Shown: positions 5,749-12,717, counted from the first letter of the stretch. The stretch is 12,717 bases of DNA from an uncultured Bacilli bacterium (GCA_947628685.1 CANRAT010000041.1:1-12717); one strand, 5' to 3'. Numbers and translations: made by a program. The notes: generated by a model from the letters alone, not told the origin.

Positions 5749-6783
5749 TTAATAAGAATATTTCAAAAATTTAAATCTATCAATTTTTACTAACTTAAAA
5801 ATTATAAAACACGCAATATAACAAATCGACAATGTCATACAAAAGTTTAAAATTCCAATTAATGTAATATTATCTATAAATTTATCTAGAATTGAAAAAA
5901 CAAATGGAGCAATTGAAGCATGCAATGGATAAGTTATAGTACTTATGTTTCTTAATATTTTGTTATATTTTAAATCAATATTTATATTTAACAATAATTT
6001 AAAAATCAAAATAGATAGTGGGAGCAAAAAGAAATAACAATCATTACTATATATATTACTTATTTTTATAACAAATTTCCACTCAATAAATAAAAATATG
6101 CTAAAAGTAATTAATGATAATAAAAATATTTTTTTATTTTTAATTTTGTAATTTATATTATTATCTGCGAACATTTTACCAATAAAAACCCATATAAGTG
6201 CGACAGGAAAACTAAATATTGGAGATGGGAAAAAATATAAATAAACACTGTAAATTTTATTAATTAAATCAAAATTAGTAATAAAAGTATTATAACTTGA
6301 TACAGTGCAACAACCAAAATATATTAAAGTAAATATTACAAACAATAATTTATAGTTTTTCTTATTTGATAATTTATATATTATAACAGTTGCCGTAATA
6401 GTTGCTACAATAAACCACGATGCTATAAAAGTACTTGAAAACAATGTGTTTTGAACTACCAATCGTATTCCATTTCTAATTCCCATGTAAAACCAATCTC
6501 TTCTTAGATACACAGTAAAAGGTAATAATACTATAAACCAAAATAAATATAATTTAATTTGTCTAAATACAAATTTTTTAATAATATTATTACTTTCCTC
6601 TTTTGATGAATTGTTTATTTTTTTAAACAAAAGAAATGATGAGATTATAAAAAATAAAGGTACTGCAAGTCTTAACCAAGGATATAATAACTCTGGTAAT
6701 AATGATGTGTGTATAGCAACAATCATAATAGAAAGAATAAATTTTGATAAATCTAAAATATCATAATTTTTTATTTTTGACAT
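5749..6783 (-). CDS. Acyltransferase-3 family membrane protein
   Basis: A 344-residue polytopic protein (about ten hydrophobic segments) of the acyltransferase-3 family (OafA/WecH/NodX type), which transfers acyl groups across the membrane to sugars of surface glycans. The family's catalytic-type His is at position 25 in the first helix (IVAIHTS), followed by the PLFFIIS stretch (42-48). Also visible are ASWFIVATI (121-129) and a second His in TYPLHAS (284-290). There is no C-terminal SGNH domain. A perfect AAAGGAGGT ribosome site precedes the ATG. It is the last gene of the FkbH operon, 35 bases behind the SGNH gene. It could be a second transferase for the same polymer, or could act separately. 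No convincing terminator follows, only AT-rich sequence. Confidence 0.85.
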   Translation of the reverse strand: MSKIKNYDILDLSKFILSIMIVAIHTSLLPELLYPWLRLAVPLFFIISSFLLFKKINNSSKEESNNIIKKFVFRQIKLYLFWFIVLLPFTVYLRRDWFYMGIRNGIRLVVQNTLFSSTFIASWFIVATITATVIIYKLSNKKNYKLLFVIFTLIYFGCCTVSSYNTFITNFDLINKIYSVYLYFFPSPIFSFPVALIWVFIGKMFADNNINYKIKNKKIFLLSLITFSIFLFIEWKFVIKISNIYSNDCYFFLLPLSILIFKLLLNINIDLKYNKILRNISTITYPLHASIAPFVFSILDKFIDNITLIGILNFCMTLSICYIACFIIFKLVKIDRFKFLKYSY

Positions 6784-6818
6784 TATTATAACCTCCTTTA
6801 AATTAATAACATTTTTAT

Positions 6819-7898
6819 TTAAAACATTTCATCCTTATAACTATTAACAACTTCTTCATAATCCCTACCATCTAATCTCAAAAATAATTCTTTTAAACGA
6901 ATATATTCTTGATCCCAGGATTGATATTTTTTGTCATTACGATGGTCTGGTAAATTATAATTTTCACACAAATACTTGGAAAAATATAATGTATACTTAA
7001 TTGAACTATAAAAATTAATATGTCCCCTGTTATATACCCCATCATTTAAGTCAATTTTAAAATCATTTAAAGTATTAAAATTAATTACATCAAAATTATT
7101 TTCTTGCAATATATCTATTACAGTATTCAATTTAGTTGGAGTTGCATCATAAATTTTCAAATCACTCCATGCTTTATTTGGTACAACAAACAAAACATTC
7201 AAATTATTTTTATTTATATATGAAAACAAATCCATTAAAATTTTTTCCATTCCTTCAGCCAACGGTTCTCTTGTATTTGGCCAATTATACTCAGCATGCT
7301 GTTCAATTGTAAATGTATATGGCTCAGCATAAAATGATTTATACAAATTATTATCACCCATAAAATTAATTGAACTTATATTTTTCCAACTATTATGATA
7401 TTTGAAAAAACTAAAATAGTAGTTTATTTTGTTATTTCCAGAGGTTGAATTAGGATCACTTTTTTCAATATTAATATATTTGAATACTTCATTTATTGCA
7501 TCTATTCTGTTTTTTGAAAATTTCATAGCATCTACACTATTCCTAATGTCACCCTCCTCATAAAAATCAAAATCCTTAGCAAATTGATTAATATCAATTA
7601 TATATAATTTAGGATTTTGATACTTTTGAGCATCTTTTATTAGATATTTAATCATCATTGGAGGTTGATTCCCAGAAGAAAGAAATCCAGTAGTAAATCC
7701 ATATTGTTTGTACGCAAGTGTAGTATTAAAATGAATATATGCATTACTTGCTCCAAAGTAAACAACATCTAGAGATTTTTTTGGTTCACTATAAAAATAT
7801 GAAGTAGAATTTTTAGGTAACCAAAGGACATTGAATACTTTGTTAAATATAAATATAAAAATCAATATAAAAACTATACTTTTAATTAACTTTTTCAT
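6819..7898 (-). CDS. Membrane-anchored SGNH/DltD-AlgJ-like protein, MBOAT partner
   Basis: A 359-residue protein with one N-terminal hydrophobic helix (about 6-24); the rest is presumably outside the membrane. Block I of the SGNH fold is VVYFGASNAYI (45-55) with Ser51, block III-like GNQPP is at 76-80, and a block V-like NRGHINFYSS is at 290-299 with His293. The residue three before that His, usually Asp, is Asn290. MBOAT acyltransferases of the DltB/AlgI type work with such extracytoplasmic SGNH-like proteins (DltD, AlgJ/AlgX, PatB), which pass the acyl group to a polymer. The gene lies nine bases behind the MBOAT gene with an AGGGGTGA site, exactly where such a partner is expected. Nucleophile Ser51 is present, but the altered acid position leaves catalysis uncertain. 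Confidence 0.8.
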   Translation of the reverse strand: MKKLIKSIVFILIFIFIFNKVFNVLWLPKNSTSYFYSEPKKSLDVVYFGASNAYIHFNTTLAYKQYGFTTGFLSSGNQPPMMIKYLIKDAQKYQNPKLYIIDINQFAKDFDFYEEGDIRNSVDAMKFSKNRIDAINEVFKYINIEKSDPNSTSGNNKINYYFSFFKYHNSWKNISSINFMGDNNLYKSFYAEPYTFTIEQHAEYNWPNTREPLAEGMEKILMDLFSYINKNNLNVLFVVPNKAWSDLKIYDATPTKLNTVIDILQENNFDVINFNTLNDFKIDLNDGVYNRGHINFYSSIKYTLYFSKYLCENYNLPDHRNDKKYQSWDQEYIRLKELFLRLDGRDYEEVVNSYKDEMF

Positions 7899-7907
7899 AT
7901 TTCACCC

Positions 7908-9434
7908 CTAAAACTGCCTATATATGAATGTTGTTGCATCATATCCTGGTCCATAACAACCAAATATTATTATTGAAAATATTAATAAATAAAGGATAGT
8001 CCATCTAAAAACAATATTTTGGCTAAATAGTTTTTCTCTAATATCGCATTTTCTAGATAGTAATTCAACTGTAAATAGTACAATTAGTGATAAAATTAAA
8101 ACCTCAAAATCCCATCTGTCTAATCCTGCTAAAAATAAAGAATTTCTATCTACTAATATATAAGGATTCCATACAAACATATTTTTAATAATACTTAGTG
8201 CTCTTCTTACACCATCTGCTCTAAAGAAAATCATTGCAAATGAAAATAAAGTAAATGTCCTAATTATTTGATAGAATTTATAACCGAATGTATCAGTTTT
8301 AATTCCTAACTTTTTATTTATTTTTTTTGATATAGGGCTTAATATATCCTCTAAAAATATAAATATAAATTGCAATATTCCAGAACCAATAATATATGTA
8401 TATGCCCCTCCATGCCAAATACCTATCAAGCACCACATAATTAACATTGATAAATATAAAGTCATCTTTTTGCCAACTTTTTTACCAAAACTTTTTTTGA
8501 ATCTAGTGTTTAACTTTTGCATAATATCAGATTTTTGAAGTGGATAAAAAATATAATCTTTAAGCCATGCTCCTAATGTTATATGCCACTTTCTCCAAAA
8601 TTCAGTAATTGTTTTTGAAAAGAATGGTAATTTGAAATTTTCAGGCAATTTTATACCTATTATTTCCGTTATACCCATTATTATATCAATTGAACCAGAA
8701 AAGTTTGTATAAAGTTGCAATGTAAAAAATGACATTGCAATTATAATATAAAATCCATTATAGACCAACAAATTACTATATACAGTATCTACAAAATATC
8801 CAAGTCTTTGTGATATTACTAAAATTTTAAATAATCCCCACAATACCCTAACTAATCCACTGCACATTCTATCGTAATTAAATTTATGTTCACCATATAA
8901 ATCGTCTTTTATATCATTATATCTAATAAATGGTCCTGAAGTTAGTATTGGAAAATAAGACATAAATAAAGCAAGTTTTAAAATATTTTTTTGTGGTTTA
9001 CAAGTTTCTCTATATACATCGATTAAATAACTTATCATAATAAGAGAGTAATAACTTATTCCTATCAATGAATTTCGGTATACCATTTCAAACCTATATT
9101 GTACGTTAAAAAATTTTAAATAATAATTAAATGTAGTTAAAAATAAATTTGTATATTTTAAATATATTAATAATCCTAAAATTGCTGCAATTCCTATAAG
9201 CAAATGTTTCTTTTTTTCTTTGCCCTTACTTTTATCTATGGCTAATGCTGATGCATAAGAAGCAAATAATACTATTATTGCTTGACACAAAGTTTCAATA
9301 GTGAAATTATTGTAAAACAAGAAAAATAAACTAGATACTGAAAGTATAATCCATTGAATTTTTTTAGGTACTATAAAGTAAGTAATTAATACAACAATGC
9401 AAAACAATAAAAAAGGTAAAGATGTTAAAATCAT
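7908..9434 (-). CDS. MBOAT-family O-acyltransferase (DltB/AlgI-like)
   Basis: A 508-residue polytopic membrane enzyme. The family moves acyl groups across the membrane for O-acylation of surface polymers. Diagnostic segments: YFPILTSGPFIRY (160-172), NFSGSIDIIMG (244-254), ENFKLPFFSKTITEFWRKWH (265-284) with conserved His284, and IGIWHGGAYTYIIGSG (337-352) with the MBOAT catalytic His341. Length is typical. I prefer the ATG at 9434, just after the upstream TAA with AAAGTGAG ahead of it; a GTG four codons earlier (9446) is the alternative and would overlap the VOC gene. In DltB the acyl donor is a carrier protein, so the ACP two genes upstream is the natural donor here. The SGNH gene directly downstream is the expected partner. 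Confidence 0.92.
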   Translation of the reverse strand: MILTSLPFLLFCIVVLITYFIVPKKIQWIILSVSSLFFLFYNNFTIETLCQAIIVLFASYASALAIDKSKGKEKKKHLLIGIAAILGLLIYLKYTNLFLTTFNYYLKFFNVQYRFEMVYRNSLIGISYYSLIMISYLIDVYRETCKPQKNILKLALFMSYFPILTSGPFIRYNDIKDDLYGEHKFNYDRMCSGLVRVLWGLFKILVISQRLGYFVDTVYSNLLVYNGFYIIIAMSFFTLQLYTNFSGSIDIIMGITEIIGIKLPENFKLPFFSKTITEFWRKWHITLGAWLKDYIFYPLQKSDIMQKLNTRFKKSFGKKVGKKMTLYLSMLIMWCLIGIWHGGAYTYIIGSGILQFIFIFLEDILSPISKKINKKLGIKTDTFGYKFYQIIRTFTLFSFAMIFFRADGVRRALSIIKNMFVWNPYILVDRNSLFLAGLDRWDFEVLILSLIVLFTVELLSRKCDIREKLFSQNIVFRWTILYLLIFSIIIFGCYGPGYDATTFIYRQF

Positions 9435-9435
9435 T

Positions 9436-9819
9436 TTAATACTCACTTTCTAATAGTTCTATTAACCCTAAGTTCCACATTAAAAATGCAACTTTTTTAT
9501 TATCAAACAAAATTGCTTCTTTAGATTCTCTAACTAATAATGCACCATCATTTATTAATTCTTTTATAGTACTTTCTATATTTTTAACTGTATAACAAGT
9601 ATGGTATAAATACTGTCTTTTTTTCAATATATTACTTACTACATTACCACTAATTAACTCTATTTTTATATTATCTTCCAAGGTAATCATGCAAAGATTT
9701 GCATCTTGATTTGAGTCATACACTATATCACTTATTTCTTTTATATCAAAATATTTTTTTAAGTTTAATATCATTTTATCGATATCTTCTGTAGCAATTC
9801 CTATATGATGAAACTTCAT
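9436..9819 (-). CDS. VOC-superfamily protein (methylmalonyl-CoA epimerase-like)
   Basis: A 127-residue protein with the vicinal-oxygen-chelate fold: two beta-alpha-beta-beta-beta modules (about 1-57 and 69-127). The start MKFHHIGIATEDID is typical of methylmalonyl-CoA epimerase and glyoxalase relatives. Candidate metal ligands are His5, Glu54 (IKIELI), His73 (LYHTCYTV) and Glu121 (LIELLE), spaced much as in the epimerases. I start it at the ATG at 9819, which matches the family and has AGGTG ahead; an ATG five codons earlier (9834) overlaps the ACP gene. Its place between ACP and MBOAT suggests it changes the acyl group on the carrier, for example epimerising or isomerising a C3 unit. The substrate is not known from sequence. 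Confidence 0.8.
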   Translation of the reverse strand: MKFHHIGIATEDIDKMILNLKKYFDIKEISDIVYDSNQDANLCMITLEDNIKIELISGNVVSNILKKRQYLYHTCYTVKNIESTIKELINDGALLVRESKEAILFDNKKVAFLMWNLGLIELLESEY

Positions 9820-9826
9820 AATACAC

Positions 9827-10072
9827 CTATTCATTAATTCTAGAAATAATAATATCTACCATTTCTCCTACGTTTTTCATAGTTGTAACTTCATTCATAT
9901 TAAATTTAATACCAAATTCTTGTTCTACTGCTACTATTAGATTGATGTGTTCTAAACTATCCCAATCTTCTATATCATCTGATGTAGTATTCTCATTTAC
10001 GGTAATACTCTCATCATCAAATACATCTCTAAATACATTATTTAATCTTTCATAAATTTCTTCTTTTTTCAT
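9827..10072 (-). CDS. Acyl carrier protein
   Basis: An 81-residue cytoplasmic carrier protein. The phosphopantetheine attachment Ser39 is in the DWDSLEHI motif (36-43), followed by the acidic helix II region and the usual VAVEQEFGIKF (48-58). The sequence resembles the stand-alone carriers of FkbH systems more than the fatty-acid ACP, whose motif is normally GADSLD. Its ATG overlaps the stop codon of the FkbH gene (TAATG), implying translational coupling and matched amounts of enzyme and carrier. AcpS, encoded divergently at the head of the operon, would add the phosphopantetheine arm. Expected cargo: the acyl unit loaded by the FkbH protein and used by the MBOAT enzyme. Confidence 0.93.
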   Translation of the reverse strand: MKKEEIYERLNNVFRDVFDDESITVNENTTSDDIEDWDSLEHINLIVAVEQEFGIKFNMNEVTTMKNVGEMVDIIISRINE

Positions 10073-11850
10073 TATTCATTCACCTCTATAACATTATTTT
10101 TATATTTATATTTTTTTACTTCTAATTTATATGTTTTATTGCCACTTTCATCTTCATTTACAAGTTCAAAGCCTTGTAAATCGTAAAAATCTTTAACCAT
10201 TTTATTTTTAAGTGTTGGATAATAATATCCATAAATAGTTTTAATATTTTTTTCTTTTGCCTTTTCTACAAATTTATCCATCATTGCAAATTCCATATTT
10301 CTTTTTAAAACTCTACAGCTCATAATCCAAAGATCGATATGTAATTCATCTTTATTTTTTATATTTCCTATTGCAACTGATATAACTCCATTATCTCCAA
10401 ATATATCTTCTAATTTACCATATATTTTAATATAACTATCACTATTATTTACTTCTTCTATATCAGCTAGAGAATATCTTTTAGTAGTTAAATTAAATTG
10501 ATTGCTCTTATTACTCAACTGTGAGATTCTCTCTAAATATATAGGTTTAAATGAAGTAATTTCTGCTTTCATATTAAGTGATTTTAAATAATCGTCATAA
10601 TTATCAAATGTAGACATTATCTGACTTCTTTTAGCATTATCTTTATATAATTCACTCTTTTTTAAATCTTCACTTGAAAAATTAGTTACCTCAAAATATC
10701 CATTATGATCTATATTTCTAATATAATTTTCTGGAATATCGATATTAGGTACAGCAATACCTTCTACATAATCTTTAACAACTTTCCTTTCAGCAGGATT
10801 ATCATCTACAAATACAAAACTATCCGCACCTAAATTTAATTCTTCAGATATATCTTTGATATTTAAATTTTTAGGATTCCAATTTGCTTTTATAATAATG
10901 AAATCATCTGGTTTAAGTGCACCTCCTGGATGATTCAATCCAGCAATTGCATTTTCATATTCATTTTTAGAATTGATGTTTAAAATAACGCCCAAACTTT
11001 TTTGTTTTTTTAAGTATTCTTGAAATTCTAAATATACTTGTCCACTAGGTACTTCAGGTCCTATTTTTAAGTTTTCAACTCCATCGTCTCCTACAATACC
11101 ACCCCATAAAGTATTATCAAGGTCAAGTACAAGTGCTTTTTTATTTTTACCATATATTGATTTAATTATATTAGATAAATTAAATGATAAATAAGGTATT
11201 GCAGGTACTTCCATCGCATATTTATACATATGCCAGTAAAATTGATTCGCCCATTTATCTAGGCCATAACAAGATGATATATAATTTATATCGTTAATAA
11301 AAAAATTACTTGTTCTATTTGCATAATCATAAAATTTTTGATTTAGTCTAGTAATATAATTTATATTACCATGGTAATCACTTGCATCTTTATTACCGAG
11401 TAAGCGGTAATATGGATATTCAAAATTATTTTGAATAATCGTTGCATTAAACTTTTGAAAAAGATTATTCCACATTTTCTCAAATTTATCATATTCACTT
11501 TGCAATTTACTATCAATAACTTCTTTTGTATCATACATTGTTGGAAAGTTCATAATGTTTCTATTTGTTGTATGTATATAGATTATATCAGGATTAAACA
11601 CGTCAAGTTCAGGATTTCCAAACATTGCATCTTCATAATACATATTGTATTCTGACTCGTAAAATGTAGGTTTTATCCCTTGATTTAATAAAAAAATCTC
11701 TAACATATTTTTAATTTCACTTGTTGTAGAACCTCCAAGTATGGCAATCTTTTTATCTATTAATCCAGGTCTCAATAAAAGTTCTTTTTTTATTTTCTTT
11801 TTATTTTTTATTAAATATTCAACATCAAATGGATATTCAAGTTCATTCAT
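10072..11850 (-). CDS. FkbH-like HAD-IIIC / GNAT enzyme
   Basis: A 592-residue, probably cytoplasmic protein. An N-terminal SGNH-like domain (about 30-220; IAILGGSTTSE at 35-45 with Ser41) is followed by the HAD core (about 236-375) and a GNAT-like domain (about 420-585). HAD motif I is VLDLDNTLWGG (241-251; Asp243 and Asp245), motif II lies near NINSKNE (291-297), and the acidic motif is VFVDDNPAE (346-354). Characterised FkbH relatives take the phosphoglyceryl group from 1,3-bisphosphoglycerate, remove the phosphate and place glyceryl on an ACP. Length and domain order match the long FkbH form. The gene heads an operon and starts behind a near-perfect AAGGAGGTGAT. No polyketide synthase genes are in view, so a surface-polymer role is more likely than an antibiotic one. 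Confidence 0.88.
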   Translation of the reverse strand: MNELEYPFDVEYLIKNKKKIKKELLLRPGLIDKKIAILGGSTTSEIKNMLEIFLLNQGIKPTFYESEYNMYYEDAMFGNPELDVFNPDIIYIHTTNRNIMNFPTMYDTKEVIDSKLQSEYDKFEKMWNNLFQKFNATIIQNNFEYPYYRLLGNKDASDYHGNINYITRLNQKFYDYANRTSNFFINDINYISSCYGLDKWANQFYWHMYKYAMEVPAIPYLSFNLSNIIKSIYGKNKKALVLDLDNTLWGGIVGDDGVENLKIGPEVPSGQVYLEFQEYLKKQKSLGVILNINSKNEYENAIAGLNHPGGALKPDDFIIIKANWNPKNLNIKDISEELNLGADSFVFVDDNPAERKVVKDYVEGIAVPNIDIPENYIRNIDHNGYFEVTNFSSEDLKKSELYKDNAKRSQIMSTFDNYDDYLKSLNMKAEITSFKPIYLERISQLSNKSNQFNLTTKRYSLADIEEVNNSDSYIKIYGKLEDIFGDNGVISVAIGNIKNKDELHIDLWIMSCRVLKRNMEFAMMDKFVEKAKEKNIKTIYGYYYPTLKNKMVKDFYDLQGFELVNEDESGNKTYKLEVKKYKYKNNVIEVNE

Positions 11851-11865
11851 TGTATCACCTCCTTA

Positions 11866-11894
11866 ATTATAACAAAATATACTTTCATTTTCAA
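11866..11894 (-). promoter_or_regulatory. Promoter of the fkbH-ACP-VOC-MBOAT-SGNH-AT3 operon
   Basis: TTGAAA (11894-11889), a 17-base spacer and TATAAT (11871-11866), with TGT just upstream as an extended -10. The start would be close to 11859, so the -10 nearly touches the ribosome site and the leader is short. The promoter lies back to back with that of acpS. No obvious operator palindrome was seen between them. Confidence 0.7.
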
Positions 11895-11905
11895 TAAAAA
11901 TATAG

Positions 11906-11911
11906 TATAAT
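11906..11911 (+). promoter_or_regulatory. Putative -10 box of acpS
   Basis: A perfect TATAAT lies 22 bases before the acpS ATG. A matching -35 is weak (around 11882-11888, ACTTTCAT). The expected -35 region overlaps the -35 and spacer of the divergent fkbH promoter (11872-11894), so the two promoters may compete or be regulated together. Confidence 0.45.
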
Positions 11912-11933
11912 TTACTTAAATTATGGAGGCATT

Positions 11934-12251
11934 ATGAATATAGGTTGCGATATTGTAGAAAATAAAAGACTTAAAAATAAAGATATAAATTTTATTAATT
12001 ATGTGCTAACTAAAGAAGAACAAAAAGAATATAAAAAAAGAGGCCTTTTATATTTATGTGGAAGATTTGCAGCTAAAGAGGCTATTATGAAGTCAATGCC
12101 TAATACTAAAAATTTAAATTTTTTGGATTTTGAAATACTAACTCTTGAAGATGGCAGTCCATATTTAAAAGATTATGATAATATTAAAATTTCTATATCA
12201 CATGAAAAGGAATATACTTTTGCAGTAGCAATTTTAACAGAAAAAAAATGA
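11934..12251 (+). CDS. acpS: Holo-[acyl-carrier-protein] synthase
   Basis: Transfers the 4'-phosphopantetheine arm from CoA to the Ser of an acyl carrier protein. The 105-residue protein is slightly shorter than the usual ~120 but has all AcpS motifs: GCDIVE (4-9, with Mg-binding Asp6), GRFAAKEAIMKS (43-54, with Glu49 as the second ligand) and KISISHE (85-91). The ATG follows GGAGG at five bases. It is the only plus-strand gene and starts 83 bases from the divergent fkbH gene, so it is positioned to activate that operon's ACP as well as the fatty-acid ACP. It ends in two Lys codons and a TGA, which lie inside the terminator of the convergent non-coding RNA. Confidence 0.95.
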   Translation: MNIGCDIVENKRLKNKDINFINYVLTKEEQKEYKKRGLLYLCGRFAAKEAIMKSMPNTKNLNFLDFEILTLEDGSPYLKDYDNIKISISHEKEYTFAVAILTEKK

Positions 12252-12268
12252 CATTAATTTGTCATTTT
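12241..12268 (-). terminator. Intrinsic terminator of the right-edge non-coding RNA
   Basis: On the minus strand AAAATGACA (12268-12260) pairs perfectly with TGTCATTTT (12253-12245) around the loop AATTAA, and the T run continues to eight bases (12248-12241). The strong T tract on the minus strand versus TTTTATTAT on the plus strand shows the main direction is leftward; it may also stop acpS transcripts. Its 3' arm and T run overlap the acpS end. Confidence 0.85.
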
Positions 12269-12717
12269 ATTATGGCGTTAAAATAGTTAAATTTACGTCT
12301 TAGGTCAAGTTGGATTTCCCTAGACTATACTTACCGTTACCAGTAAGCGGTTCCCCTTTAAACAATCTAATATAATGTCACCAATTATATTACTTGATTA
12401 CCACTTAGTACGCACTTAAATCCTATCATAACAACACTCTAGGAGATTTCCTCACCACTAATTTATTATTAATTCTTTTTTGCAAATAATATTTCAAATT
12501 GCAAACTATGTAGATTCTAGCTATAAACTTACTAGTTTGTAATTCAATTATCCCTATTATTCACTCAAGACAAGCTACACTACCCATAGCTTTCACCACA
12601 AAGTAGGTTTAATCCCAATTCGTATAAGGTCCATCAGTATAATACGTATAGGCCAAACACAATATTAGGTCTCCACGAATGGTGGGTCATTTACATATGC
12701 CATTATGGATGCCCAAC
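12241..12717 (-). ncRNA. 3' part of a large structured non-coding RNA, family not recognised
   Basis: This 470-base stretch has no credible reading frame on either strand, is richer in GC than its surroundings (26 of 60 bases at 12301-12360, 22 of 60 at 12601-12660) and ends on the minus strand in a strong intrinsic terminator. Several stems can be drawn: GCTTACTG/CGGTAAGT capped by a GUAA (GNRA) tetraloop (12348-12329); TAATATAAT/ATTATATTA (12392-12368) above TAATC/GATTG; AAGCTA/TAGCTT (12592-12572); a TTTGCAA/TTGCAAA stem (12505-12479), which competes with CAAACTA/TAGTTTG (12539-12502); and a long-range GGATTT/AAATCC pair (12423-12312) enclosing a multibranch region. An A-rich single-stranded linker lies near 12480-12461. 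The 5' end is outside the window. It lacks the conserved cores of RNase P RNA, tmRNA and rRNA. A ROOL-, GOLLD- or OLE-type large RNA is possible; I cannot assign it. Confidence 0.7.

Noticed and set aside
11431..11655. Plus-strand frame opposite the FkbH gene
   Set aside because: Antisense shadow of a conserved enzyme domain with no translation signals.
5749..11850. Polyketide or nonribosomal antibiotic cluster because of FkbH, ACP and AcpS
   Set aside because: There is no ketosynthase, adenylation or condensation domain in view, and the partners are membrane acyltransferases of surface-polymer type.
12241..12717. RNase P RNA, tmRNA, rRNA or a group I/II intron
   Set aside because: The GAGGAAAGTCC core of RNase P, the tRNA-like 3' end of tmRNA, recognisable rRNA segments and a group II domain V were not found. 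GGTAAGTATAGTC only loosely resembles a group I S element and no matching R element was seen.
1..12717. CRISPR array, insertion sequence, tRNA genes or phage genes
   Set aside because: No regularly spaced repeats, transposase or integrase reading frames, terminal inverted repeats or tRNA cloverleafs were recognised.

Overview
The window is about 12.7 kb of very AT-rich bacterial DNA. Short intergenic gaps, AAGGAGG-type ribosome sites, TTGACA/TATAAT promoters and a B. subtilis-like mixture of genes point to a low-GC Bacillota lineage, probably an uncultured gut-type Bacilli/Mollicutes relative (for example RF39-like); this placement is an inference. UGA acts as a stop at the ends of two genes and every Trp codon I checked is UGG, so the Mycoplasma code does not apply.

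Minus strand, right to left. At the right edge (12241-12717, running off the window) is a gene-free, GC-enriched, hairpin-rich stretch that ends in a strong intrinsic terminator on the minus strand. I read it as the 3' part of a large structured non-coding RNA of unrecognised family. On the plus strand, acpS (11934-12251) converges on it, so its last codons overlap the RNA's terminator.

Divergently from acpS runs a six-gene operon (11850 down to 5749): FkbH-like HAD/GNAT enzyme, acyl carrier protein, VOC protein, MBOAT O-acyltransferase, membrane-anchored SGNH protein (DltD/AlgJ-like) and acyltransferase-3 protein. The logic matches the Dlt D-alanylation pathway (activation, carrier protein, MBOAT, extracytoplasmic SGNH partner), but an FkbH enzyme stands where the adenylating DltA would be. 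FkbH relatives load glyceryl groups from 1,3-bisphosphoglycerate onto carrier proteins, so the operon plausibly exports a glycerate-derived or other three-carbon acyl group to a surface polymer. AcpS would supply the phosphopantetheine arm.

Next is a three-gene unit (5652 down to 3805) with its own promoter and a strong terminator: an acidic membrane-anchored protein, a CorB/CNNM-like membrane protein, and a pseudopilin carrying two Ig-like domains. It is followed by an unrecognised 206-residue protein (3110-3730) and a secreted NlpC/P60 peptidase (2376-3017), each with a recognisable promoter.

The left end holds the translation pair rpsB-tsf, in which S2 has an unusual C-terminal tail ending in a Rho_N/SAP-like motif. 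The operon stops at an intrinsic terminator overlapping the tsf stop codon. Immediately after it, a promoter with a perfect TTGACA box has an 11-G tract inside its spacer and drives a second pilin-like gene that runs off the left edge. This is the architecture of a slippage-driven phase-variable promoter.
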